Shown here: positions 43,701-51,368 of the stretch, piece after piece
Numbering within the stretch: position 1 is the stretch's first letter
Layout of the letters: every line of letters starts with the position of its first letter
Source of the DNA: UBA6055 sp965214085
Lineage (GTDB): Bacteria > Chloroflexota > Anaerolineae > Aggregatilineales > Phototrophicaceae
Assembly: GCA_965214085.1 (NCBI GenBank)
Contig: OZ243937.1
Coordinates: 1,240,001 to 1,304,000 of the forward strand
DNA length: 64,000 bases
Reading direction: 5' to 3'
Notes under the pieces: model-generated
Told to the model about the DNA's origin: nothing
What the model saw: only the letters and a program-made list of their open reading frames with translations
Databases searched by the model: none
Made by a program: the position numbers and the translations under genes

Positions 43701-43860
43701 GTGAACTGAGTGCCTTGCGCACGGCAGCCGGCACGGTACTCTCCGACGGGATCAAGATGAGCTTTTCTTGTTGACGAGCGGTTTCGTGGCGGATGAGCTC
43801 GGCAACTTCCGGGTCAATCTGGTCGATGCCGTCACGGAATAGGAAGTCCTTGGAGGTCAT
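40711..43860 (-). CDS. Fusion: serine hydroxymethyltransferase + degenerate GcvT-like module + aminomethyltransferase
   Basis: A 1049-residue single frame. Residues 1-440 are SHMT: YAEGYPLSNSRRMSQT, PLSGAPANNAVYSALL, ADVAHVAGLIAAG, PLP-lysine K267 in SFTSHKTLNGPRG, and RPSGIRLGATWLTQRG. Residues ~645-1049 are GcvT: FAGYDMPLWY, folate-binding LDDLMIYRL, and RTEAGLPLYGLELAGE. Between them (about 495-600), GDFLQMVLSSDVAALKDGER, VERLSKTTYRLTL and WMRGL align with the N-terminal folate-binding region of GcvT (compare EDFLDQITSNDVKRLKVG). Both outer enzymes make 5,10-methylene-THF around glycine, so the fusion could couple serine-glycine exchange to glycine cleavage. gcvH and gcvP are not in the window. 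Stop-free throughout, with one good start. Confidence 0.9.
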   Translation of the reverse strand: MTSKDFLFRDGIDQIDPEVAELIRHETARQQEKLILIPSESTVPAAVRKALSSPFHNLYAEGYPLSNSRRMSQTQILDYDRRLPEFRRDADLRYYKGTEYANMLESLARRRAAEVFQSQGISADDLFVNVQPLSGAPANNAVYSALLDVGDTVMGMDLIMGGHLTHGSPVNRSGINYNIVSYSINPDSENLDYEQMMQLALEHKPRLIIGGFSSYPYAADWDEYRNIADAVGAYLLADVAHVAGLIAAGVYPNPVGIADVVSFTSHKTLNGPRGAVLITHRRDLSSKLDRAVFPGEQGGPHINTMAGLAVALRLAATEQFRDLQAQTLVNAERLAAKLSERGFRLPYGGTNTHLLLLDCKSIVGADGTTLSGDMAARILDLAGIVVNRQTIPGDTSALRPSGIRLGATWLTQRGINEAQIDELGDIIADVLGACLPFSLTGRVRPLARAKIDFDVLQTAQRRSRALSAQLGIDTDAAADGYPHFYQLDHDADERCLDISVSGAPSLTGDFLQMVLSSDVAALKDGERQPTRVLEKDGSAMASGSVERLSKTTYRLTLAGWADRAVAWMRGLSDGFVLFDDSDVHAKVPGPVSVTVIGAGEPEMLAGSAGYADKTYCIGISGELYPRQPAADLPKFEAEVAAVDMLQETPLHALHLDLGAKMAPFAGYDMPLWYRSVSEEHSAVRSSAGIFDVAHMGVFDIRGSGAEDFLDQITSNDVKRLKVGSSHYTYFLDVDGIPLDDLMIYRLAEAHFLVVVNASNNDKNWQWLQALINGEVMIDPGHPSRRLSGRDRFQLRDLRLRQLGAERRVDIALQGPKSRDCLLALDGSADDKARVKQLTWAGVTQVTLGGIDLIVSRTGYTGERVAYELFAHPDQAAALFQALVAAGATPCGLAARDSLRTEAGLPLYGLELAGELEMNPADAGFGAYVKLYKPFFIGKAAFIAHESQRKFQVSRFRMDNRGARPAHYGDPIVSPRGRVVGKVTSCNIDSEGYQVGLALMEKGFRKVGTQLALYAGTARAKSTDLGNLSLSERIKMPEPVTILTRFPRRK

Positions 43861-43975
43861 GGATGGAGCCTTGCTTTTCGTATTGGATTTCTGGCACTAT
43901 AGTATCACGGCGTTGTGGCTGATTCCACGCCATCCGCGTTGAGAATGCTCTGAATACAGCTTAAGTCAAGAAGCG

Positions 43976-45217
43976 CTATTTCCAGATGTCGCTGATATTC
44001 TCAAAGCGCGGTAATTGGCAAGTTTCCTCTTGTATGCACATGACCAGTTCCATGGACACAACTTCGGCAATTCGCGCGTTGATTTGCGGTCCATAATGCC
44101 AGCCAGGCTGATAGTAGGAGTCGTCGGTGTATTCGACACCCAGAAAATCTTCAGCGTTAATGAAGTGGTATACATCTTGGAAGTGGTCAAGCAGAAATTG
44201 CCAGGGCGCTCGCTCGCCATCGTGGAACTCTCTGAAGTGGTCTTTGCGCGGTAAATGGAGGACTATGAATGGCGCGCCGCTGCTGGCTACATCTGCGGCA
44301 AAGGCACCAACTATCGACTGTCCCAGTTGACCTCGTTCGCTTTCAGGTCCGTACTTTTGCATAGGCGATGCGGCTTCCCTCAGCTGATTGAGAGCGACAT
44401 ACGTCAATCCTGCCAACTTACTTGCCTTCCAAAGAGGAGACGTAAACTTGCGCCCCTCGTAATACTCCTCGTGCTTAGCTAACGGATGGCTGTCAAAAAC
44501 TTTTAACACGTCCCGCATCTCATCGGGAGGAAGGGCCGGTGAGTTGATTAGCGCTAGTTTGCCTTCTTCAAGTATGAAGCGCGGTTTGGAATAAACAACG
44601 CCACCTTGCGTGTAGAGCAAGCGAAATATATTAACATTCCGGTCCAGGTTTTCCGCTTGGAAGACAAATATAACAATATCAGGAGCGTAACCCTTACCTA
44701 GTGATTGCCAGCGAAGAAAGGCCTGCCCCATACCAAATCCACCTACACCGAAGTTTATCACTTCAGCGCTATTGCCCGACTGGTTGAGCAACTGCGCAAG
44801 TCGCGATCCCCACACTTCTTCGTCCGTGACTTCGTCACCGGCAACAAATGAATCGCCAAATAGCGCGATGCGCAGCGTATCGGCCGCGGGCTTCATAGTA
44901 TATTCGCGCAGGGCCCGCAGCCCGGCGCCATTAACCGTAAACGTACCGTCCTGGCGTTTTGAATTCGGGCGATAAGTCCATCCTGTTGCGGGATCGGGTA
45001 TTAGGGTTACCACTTCTTTGTTATTGAAGTATTCCTGTAATTCACTCTCTATCTTGTCGAGCGGCACAACATAAGGCGGCAAAGTACGGTCAAAGATAAG
45101 GAACTGACCGTTTGAATCCGTGTAGCCTATCAGACGTATGCTCAGCTCCAGAGTCGCCAGTGTTAGCAAAACGATGACGCAAACAGCCAGAGCGCCTTTC
45201 GATATTTTCCCGATCAT
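43976..45217 (-). CDS. Membrane-anchored SGNH/GDSL-like hydrolase, paralogue 1
   Basis: A 413-residue protein. An N-terminal helix (LAVCVIVLLTLATLELSIRL, about 9-29) anchors it outside the membrane. Block I is GDSFVAGDEV (121-130), block II INFGVGGFGMGQ, and a C-terminal GWHYGPQINA may supply the catalytic His. It resembles AlgX/AlgJ-like SGNH acyl-transfer enzymes of polysaccharide modification. The gene is noticeably more AT-rich than its neighbour, yet the proteins align end to end (CDS 45444-46694). Substrate unknown. Confidence 0.72.
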   Translation of the reverse strand: MIGKISKGALAVCVIVLLTLATLELSIRLIGYTDSNGQFLIFDRTLPPYVVPLDKIESELQEYFNNKEVVTLIPDPATGWTYRPNSKRQDGTFTVNGAGLRALREYTMKPAADTLRIALFGDSFVAGDEVTDEEVWGSRLAQLLNQSGNSAEVINFGVGGFGMGQAFLRWQSLGKGYAPDIVIFVFQAENLDRNVNIFRLLYTQGGVVYSKPRFILEEGKLALINSPALPPDEMRDVLKVFDSHPLAKHEEYYEGRKFTSPLWKASKLAGLTYVALNQLREAASPMQKYGPESERGQLGQSIVGAFAADVASSGAPFIVLHLPRKDHFREFHDGERAPWQFLLDHFQDVYHFINAEDFLGVEYTDDSYYQPGWHYGPQINARIAEVVSMELVMCIQEETCQLPRFENISDIWK

Positions 45218-45443
45218 TCTTTCTCTCTATTCCCAAGGCACAACTCGTCTAGCCAGGCTACCAAAATACGCGAAACTGGCCCATGAAGGAACAATCCGCG
45301 CTGAGATCTGTGGCAGCATAGTGGAATCGGACGTCTCTAAAGAATATTGCGTATTACGTTTCTAAGTCTCCAGAATAAGCTGAGATTCTAGCACGATGGC
45401 CGTCACGGTACTATTGGGATTCGCGTACAGCCGATCGGTTAAA

Positions 45444-46694
45444 TCAGCCCTCGGCGAGTTCGTTCGCGACCTCAAATGCAGCATGATCGTCGAAACGCGC
45501 AAGGCTGCACGCTTCGCTTTGCAGGCAAGCCAAGATTTCTTGCGCCACGGTCTCGGCCAGCAGCGCGTTTAACTCCGGTCCGTAATGCTTGGTAGCGCTC
45601 CAGAACTCATCGTGCGCGTGGACAGGCTGCAAGTGGTCTTCAAACGGGATGGTGTTATAAGACTCGCGGCAATGATCAAGCAGGAATTGAAAGGGCGCGG
45701 CGATGCCATTCAGCCGCCAAACCAGGTGGGCTTGCAAGGGCAAGTGCAGCACGATAAAGGCCGCGTCTGCTTCCTTGACGTCCCTGGCGAAGGCGTCGAT
45801 GATGGCTTTGCCCAGCTGCCCGCCTTCGCCATCGCTACCGTACAGTGCTGGGCTGGCGTCCTCTTGTTTCAGCGCTTCATACAACAAACTGGCGAGCCGG
45901 CTCTGCGCCCACCATCGCGATGCCTGGTAGCGGCTGCCATAGTAATACTCGTAGTCTGCCAGCGGCTGATTTGCGAAATCTTCGAAGGCGGCGACTAGTT
46001 GGTCCGGCGGCAGCGCGGGCGAATTCAGCAGATCCAGCCCGCCATCGGCAAGCGCGAAGCGGGGCTTGGTCAGCGGCGGACCGCTTCTATTCATCAATTG
46101 GCGAAATATGTTGAGGTTGCGCTTGAGGTTATCGGGCTGCAAGCCGAATATCACGATGTCCGGCTCAAAAGCCTTGCCCTGATGCAGCCAGCGCAGATAG
46201 GCTTGGTCCATGCCATAGGCGCCAACGCCGAAGTTCAAGACTTCCGCGCGTATGCCGGCATTGAGAAGCAGCTGCTCGAGGCGCCCGCCCCATACTTCAG
46301 CGTCGCTGACATCGTCGCCGGCGGTGAATGAATCGCCAAACAGAGCGATGCGCAGGTGATCCGCAGGCGGCAGTTGGCTGTATTCGCGCTGGGCGCGGAT
46401 GCCGGCGCCATTGATCGTGAATGTGCCGTTTTGGCGTACGCTATGCGGTCGGTATGTCCAACCGAGTCGCTCGTCATAGATGACCGTGGAAATATCTTCC
46501 AGGTCCAGATAGCCCTGGACGGGAGCGCGCAGTTTTTCCATGGGCAAGCCCAGGGGCTCCAAAGTGAAGTCCAGGAAAGTGAATCGGCCATCGGCGTCGG
46601 TGTCGCCGGCAAGACGCAGCAAAGCCTCCAGCAGGGCTAGCGTGAGCAAGATGGCGAGGCATGCAATCAGGAGATTCGCGGCGATTTTACGCAA
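45444..46694 (-). CDS. Membrane-anchored SGNH/GDSL-like hydrolase, paralogue 2
   Basis: A 416-residue protein from TTG 46694, chosen because GGAGGAG (46701-46707) sits 6 bp upstream and the length then matches paralogue 1; the ATG at 46760 would add 22 residues without homology. The membrane helix (IAANLLIACLAILLTLALLEALLRL), block I GDSFTAGDDV, block II LNFGVGAYGMDQ and C-terminal KHYGPELNALLAE correspond closely to paralogue 1. GC content matches the rest of the chromosome. Probably acts on surface glycans. Confidence 0.75.
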   Translation of the reverse strand: MRKIAANLLIACLAILLTLALLEALLRLAGDTDADGRFTFLDFTLEPLGLPMEKLRAPVQGYLDLEDISTVIYDERLGWTYRPHSVRQNGTFTINGAGIRAQREYSQLPPADHLRIALFGDSFTAGDDVSDAEVWGGRLEQLLLNAGIRAEVLNFGVGAYGMDQAYLRWLHQGKAFEPDIVIFGLQPDNLKRNLNIFRQLMNRSGPPLTKPRFALADGGLDLLNSPALPPDQLVAAFEDFANQPLADYEYYYGSRYQASRWWAQSRLASLLYEALKQEDASPALYGSDGEGGQLGKAIIDAFARDVKEADAAFIVLHLPLQAHLVWRLNGIAAPFQFLLDHCRESYNTIPFEDHLQPVHAHDEFWSATKHYGPELNALLAETVAQEILACLQSEACSLARFDDHAAFEVANELAEG

Positions 46695-46836
46695 CTGATT
46701 CTCCTCCGGGAAGTACGCGCACTCTATGAATTGGCTGAGCATGTGTATGAAGCTAGTCAATACTATCCCAAGGTCGCTACTTGCGCAGGCGCTAACCTTT
46801 GGCCTTGTATCGGCCGCCCAAGCGCAAACTGCGACT

Positions 46837-46865
46837 TTGACAATCGGCTTGCGCGCCTATAAAAT
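46837..46865 (+). promoter_or_regulatory. Sigma-70-type promoter of the FusA2-type gene
   Basis: TTGACA (46837-46842), 17-bp spacer, TAAAAT (46860-46865). This is the best promoter in the window. Transcription would begin about 75 bp before ATG 46949. Confidence 0.65.
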
Positions 46866-46948
46866 CCTTCCTATTGTCGGCTCCTGTTGAGTCGGATTCT
46901 GTTCGCGCGCAGGCAAATGGCAGGCGCTGATTGGGAGGCGACCCCCAC

Positions 46949-49015
46949 ATGAAAGCATATCAGACGGAAAACATCAGAAATGTCGCTCTAGTAGGGCATC
47001 AAAGTTGTGGCAAGACCTCGCTGGTTGAAGCGCTGCTGTACAGCACCGGCGCCACCACCCGCATGGGACATATCTCGGAAAAGAATATGATCTCCGATTG
47101 GGACGATGAGGAGCGTGAGCGCGGCCTGTCGCTCTCCACATCTTTGGCGCCCGTTGAATTTGACAATGTCAAGATCAATATCATGGACACGCCCGGCTTC
47201 ACCGATTTTCAGGGCGAGCTCAAGAACGCCATCTTGGTTGCCGATTCGGTGGTGGTGGTGGTGGACGCCGTGTCGGGCGTCGAGGTGGGCACCGAGCTGG
47301 CTTGGGAATACGCCCGCGCCACCGAGCAGCCGGTGATCGTCGTGATCAACAAGATGGACCGTGAGAACGCCAACTTTGAGCAAGTGCTGGAGCAGCTGCG
47401 CAGCCAGTTTGAAGACTACAAGTTCATACCGGTGATGCTGCCCATCGGCGCCCAAGCCGACTTCAAAGGCGTGGCGAACGCGTTGACCCAGAAAGCCTAT
47501 TACCAGGAAGGGGCTACGCCGGCTGATTTGCCGGACGAGTACGCCGACGCCCTCGAAGAAGCCAATATGGAATTGATGGAAGCGGCGGCGGAAGCGGACG
47601 ACGAGCTGCTGGAAAAGTATTTCGAAGAGGAAACGCTCTCATTTGACGAGATCCGCCAGGGCATGCGCCAGGCATCGCGCTCGCCGGAGCTCAAGACGGT
47701 GCCGGTCTTCGCCACGTCGGCTACGGAGAATATCGGCACTGTCCCCTTGCTGGAAGCGTTGGTGGCTTATGCTTCGTCGCCGGCCGAGCGCCGGGTTAAT
47801 ATCATGCGCGGCGATGACCCCGATGTCTTGCAGCCGCCGCAAAGCGATGAGGATCCCTTGGCGGCTTATGTATTTAAGACGCTCAACGATCGTTACGTCG
47901 GCACATTGAATTACTTCCGCATATTCTCGGGCGCGATTTCCAGCGACGGACGCAACCTCAATGGCAATAGCGGTGCCGAGGAACGTTTCAATTCACTCTT
48001 CGTCATGCGCGGCAAGGAGCAGATGCCGGTGGACAAGCTGCACGCCGGTGATATCGGCGTAGTCGCCAAGCTGACCAATACCAAAACTGGCGACACCTTC
48101 GTGGATGCAGATGCTAGCATCCGCGTCGCCAAGCCCGACTTTCCCGCGCCACTTTACATGCTGGCGGTCACGCCGCGGGCGCAGGCTGACAGCGCCAAGA
48201 TGGGCCCCACGCTCAGCAATTTGTGCGACTCGGACCCGACGCTGCGCTGGCGGCAGGATGGCGATACACGCCAGACCGTGCTCGAAGGCATGGGGCAGAT
48301 TCACTTGGAAGTAACGCTGAAAAGGGCTGAATCACTGGGCGTGAATATCGACACCGATATGCCCAGGGTGCCCTATCGGGAGACGATCACCAGCAATGCC
48401 GAAGCAAGTTATACGCACAAAAAGCAGACCGGCGGCGCCGGGCAATATGGCCGTGTTGACCTGAAAGTCGAGCCGAACCCCGAAGGCTTCGAATTTGAAT
48501 CGAGCGTATTCGGCGGGGCCATCTCGCAGCAATTCGTCTCCTCTACCGAGAAGGGCATTCGCGCCGTATTGCCCGATGGCATTATCGCGGGTTTTCCTGT
48601 CGAGCGGGTGAAAGTGAATATCTTTGACGGCAAGGAACACCCGGTAGATTCCAAAGACATCGCCTTTCAGATTGCTGGGCGCGAGGCCTTCCGCGACGCC
48701 TTTCGCAAGGCGAAGCCCGTCTTGCTCGAGCCGATCATGGATGTCAAGATTACCGTTCCCGAGACCATGATGGGCGATGTCATGAGCGACCTGAATACGC
48801 GCCGCGGCCGCGTTCAAGGCATGGACACGATTGGCTTCAAGAGTGTCGTAACCGCTGAAGTGCCATTAGCCGAGATGCTGCGCTATGGAAATGACTTGCG
48901 CTCGATGAGTGGCGGGCGCGGCATATACACCATGGATTTCAACCGTTACGACCGCGTGCCCACTTATGTTCAAGACGAGATCATCGCTGAAGTCCAAGCG
49001 GCAGCCGCGCAGTAA
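46949..49015 (+). CDS. Elongation factor G-like GTPase (FusA2/EF-G2 type)
   Basis: A 688-residue translational GTPase. I start at ATG 46949 (MKAYQTENIRNVALVGHQSC) rather than TTG 46931; a GGGAGG site precedes it. G1 is GHQSCGKTSL, G3 DTPGF and G4 NKMD. The switch region is EKNMISDWDDEERERGLSLS, unlike canonical EF-G (TMDWMEQEQERGITI), which places it in the EF-G-like/FusA2 group. All five domains are present (QKQTGGAGQYGRVD in domain IV). Canonical EF-G would be encoded elsewhere; this paralogue may act in recycling or stress. Confidence 0.88.
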   Translation: MKAYQTENIRNVALVGHQSCGKTSLVEALLYSTGATTRMGHISEKNMISDWDDEERERGLSLSTSLAPVEFDNVKINIMDTPGFTDFQGELKNAILVADSVVVVVDAVSGVEVGTELAWEYARATEQPVIVVINKMDRENANFEQVLEQLRSQFEDYKFIPVMLPIGAQADFKGVANALTQKAYYQEGATPADLPDEYADALEEANMELMEAAAEADDELLEKYFEEETLSFDEIRQGMRQASRSPELKTVPVFATSATENIGTVPLLEALVAYASSPAERRVNIMRGDDPDVLQPPQSDEDPLAAYVFKTLNDRYVGTLNYFRIFSGAISSDGRNLNGNSGAEERFNSLFVMRGKEQMPVDKLHAGDIGVVAKLTNTKTGDTFVDADASIRVAKPDFPAPLYMLAVTPRAQADSAKMGPTLSNLCDSDPTLRWRQDGDTRQTVLEGMGQIHLEVTLKRAESLGVNIDTDMPRVPYRETITSNAEASYTHKKQTGGAGQYGRVDLKVEPNPEGFEFESSVFGGAISQQFVSSTEKGIRAVLPDGIIAGFPVERVKVNIFDGKEHPVDSKDIAFQIAGREAFRDAFRKAKPVLLEPIMDVKITVPETMMGDVMSDLNTRRGRVQGMDTIGFKSVVTAEVPLAEMLRYGNDLRSMSGGRGIYTMDFNRYDRVPTYVQDEIIAEVQAAAAQ

Positions 49016-49023
49016 AGGCCGAC

Positions 49024-49052
49024 AAAAAAGGCGAGGTCATATAGGCCTCGCC
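49024..49052 (-). terminator. Rho-independent terminator, ftsH side
   Basis: On the minus strand GGCGAGG-loop-CCTCGCC followed by TTTTTT. It lies about 80 bp after the ftsH stop and just past the FusA2 gene stop; with its A tract it may also work from the plus strand, but less well. Confidence 0.7.
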
Positions 49053-49129
49053 AGCTTTCCTCAATTTGAGAAGCTTGGTTGAGAAGGGCGCTTGAGCAGG
49101 TCGCTTTGCTTTCCAATCAAGGGCAGCGA

Positions 49130-51148
49130 TTACTCTTGGATGTCGACAGGTTCTTGAGTATCTGAGCCGTTCTGCTCGGCATTCTCAGGCTCGCGCAGGT
49201 GCTTGGCGACGGATGCCGGTACAAACTCGTCCGTGTCGTCTTCCAAGTCCAGAATGCGCAAGATGTCTTCACGTTCTACCGTTTCTTTGGACAGCAGCGC
49301 TTCAGCCAGCACGTCAAGCTCGGCGCGATGATCATCGAGCAGTTCGCGCGTTTCCTGGTAAGCCACGTCTATGATTCGTTTGATCTCGGCATCGAGCTTG
49401 GAGGCGGTATCGTCGCTGTAGTCGCGGCCGCTGTTGATGGAGTAACCGAGGAAGGGCTGCTCGCCATCATCGCCGTAATTGACCATGCCGACTGAATCGC
49501 TCATGCCGAACATCTTGACCATGCGGCGGGCGATTTGCGTCACCTGCTGAATATCATTGGCGGCGCCGGTGGTGACATCGTCGAAGATGATTTCTTCGGC
49601 GATTCTGCCGGCCAGCCCCACGCGAACGTATGCTTCCAACTGTTTGCGCGATTGGTGCAGCGAGTCGTCCTTGGGCATGTAGAAAGCCACGCCTAAGGCG
49701 CGCCCGCGCGGGATAATCGTGGTTTTCAGCAGCGCCATGGCGTCCGGGATCAAGAACGAGACCAGCGCGTGCCCGGCTTCGTGATAAGCGGTGATGCGGC
49801 GATCTTTTTCATTGGACAGGGGCGGCCGCTTGGTGCCCAGGCGGATGCGCTCGTAGGCGGTCGTGAAATCCGACATCGTAATCAGGCGCCGGTCATAGCG
49901 GGCGGCGTGCATGGCCGCTTCATTGGCCAGGTTGGCGATGTCGGCGCCGGAAAAGCCGATTGTCGCGCGCGCCAGCGACTGCAACTCGACGTTGTTCCCC
50001 AGTGGCTTGTTCTTGGTATGAATCTTGAGAATCTCGTAGCGTCCCTTGACGTCAGGCAGGTCGACGGTGATTTGCCGATCAAAACGGCCGGGCCGCAGCA
50101 GGGCCGGGTCCAGGACATCGGGGCGGTTGGTGGCGGCGATCATGACGATATTGGTGTCGTTGTCGAAGCCGTCCATTTCGGACAGCAACTGGTTCAGCGT
50201 TTGCTCGCGCTCATCGTGCCCGCCGCCCAAGCCAGTGCCACGACGGCGGCCGACGGCGTCGATTTCGTCGACGAAGATGATCGCCGGGGCGTTTTCTTTG
50301 GCGCGCTTGAAGAGGTCGCGCACGCGGGACGCGCCGACGCCGACGAACATCTCGACAAATTCCGAAGCGGCGATGCTGAAGAATGCCACGTTGGCTTCGC
50401 CAGCGACCGCACGCGCCATCAAGGTTTTGCCGGTGCCGGGCGGGCCGATCAACAGAACGCCGCGTGGCACTTTCGCGCCCACCTTGACGTATTTTTCGGG
50501 CTGCTTTAGGAAGTCGACGACTTCCGTGAGTTCCATTTTGGCCGCGTCCTGCCCGGCGACATCTTCGAAGCGTATCGCCGGCATCTCGGTCGATTTCTCG
50601 CGCGCCTGGGATTGACCAAAGGAAAAGATGCCGTTCATCTGGCCTTGTGCCCGCCGGCCCATCCAAACGAAGAAACCGATGATGAGCACTAGCGGCAGGA
50701 AATTCAAGATAATGGATAGCCAGGGCGAGGTGCTGCTGTATTCTTGATTTACCGGCTTGATGTCGTTCTGCAGTCGCAGACGCTCGATTTCAGGACCGGC
50801 GAAGACCGGGATTTGCGTGCTGAAGCGCCTAACGCTCTGCGTCCGGCCCGAGGGCGCGACGACCACAATGCTACTCTTGAACTCGCCGACGATGGCGGTG
50901 GTATCCTGGTAATCGAAAGCCGATACGTTGTTGAGCCGCATCTGCTCGTAGAAGTCGGAGTAGGCGATTTCCGGCGTCGACGACATGCCGCCCAAGATAC
51001 CGGGCGAAGAAATCAGGGCGAGCAGCATGACTAGCACCAGCAGGCCAGGCGATACCCAGCGACGCCAATTCGGCGGCGGCTGCGGCGGACGGTTGTCATT
51101 GCCGCTGTTGCCGTTGTCCTCTTTGTTATTGTTATCCCAGAATTGCAT
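49130..51148 (-). CDS. ftsH: ATP-dependent zinc metalloprotease FtsH
   Basis: A 672-residue membrane protease. Two N-terminal helices (about 33-52 and 147-166) flank an external domain. The AAA module has GPPGTGKTLMARAVAGEANV, Walker B IIFVDEIDAVGRRRG and the SRH region RPGRFDRQITVDLPD. The zinc site is AYHEAGHALVSFL with a later Asp. The N-terminus is Asn-rich (DNNNKEDNGNSGNDN). It degrades membrane and unstable regulatory proteins. A terminator follows it; it is divergent from the YyaL gene. Confidence 0.95.
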   Translation of the reverse strand: MQFWDNNNKEDNGNSGNDNRPPQPPPNWRRWVSPGLLVLVMLLALISSPGILGGMSSTPEIAYSDFYEQMRLNNVSAFDYQDTTAIVGEFKSSIVVVAPSGRTQSVRRFSTQIPVFAGPEIERLRLQNDIKPVNQEYSSTSPWLSIILNFLPLVLIIGFFVWMGRRAQGQMNGIFSFGQSQAREKSTEMPAIRFEDVAGQDAAKMELTEVVDFLKQPEKYVKVGAKVPRGVLLIGPPGTGKTLMARAVAGEANVAFFSIAASEFVEMFVGVGASRVRDLFKRAKENAPAIIFVDEIDAVGRRRGTGLGGGHDEREQTLNQLLSEMDGFDNDTNIVMIAATNRPDVLDPALLRPGRFDRQITVDLPDVKGRYEILKIHTKNKPLGNNVELQSLARATIGFSGADIANLANEAAMHAARYDRRLITMSDFTTAYERIRLGTKRPPLSNEKDRRITAYHEAGHALVSFLIPDAMALLKTTIIPRGRALGVAFYMPKDDSLHQSRKQLEAYVRVGLAGRIAEEIIFDDVTTGAANDIQQVTQIARRMVKMFGMSDSVGMVNYGDDGEQPFLGYSINSGRDYSDDTASKLDAEIKRIIDVAYQETRELLDDHRAELDVLAEALLSKETVEREDILRILDLEDDTDEFVPASVAKHLREPENAEQNGSDTQEPVDIQE

Positions 51149-51368
51149 GGAGTGATATTACCCGCAATATATGGTTTGTATAGTCTGATTATAGTGTATC
51201 AGGACAGCGAACTGTGCAAGTATTGTCTTAGAAATGCGCTAGTCGCGGGCGGTCCACTTAGAGGACTGACGATTTCGCTTCGGGCGGATGTCCATTATGC
51301 TTGGCTTTTCAACGCGCGAGCGGCTGCCGGCGGCAAGCCGGGCGAGTAGACTGAGAACGAGGCAAGTG

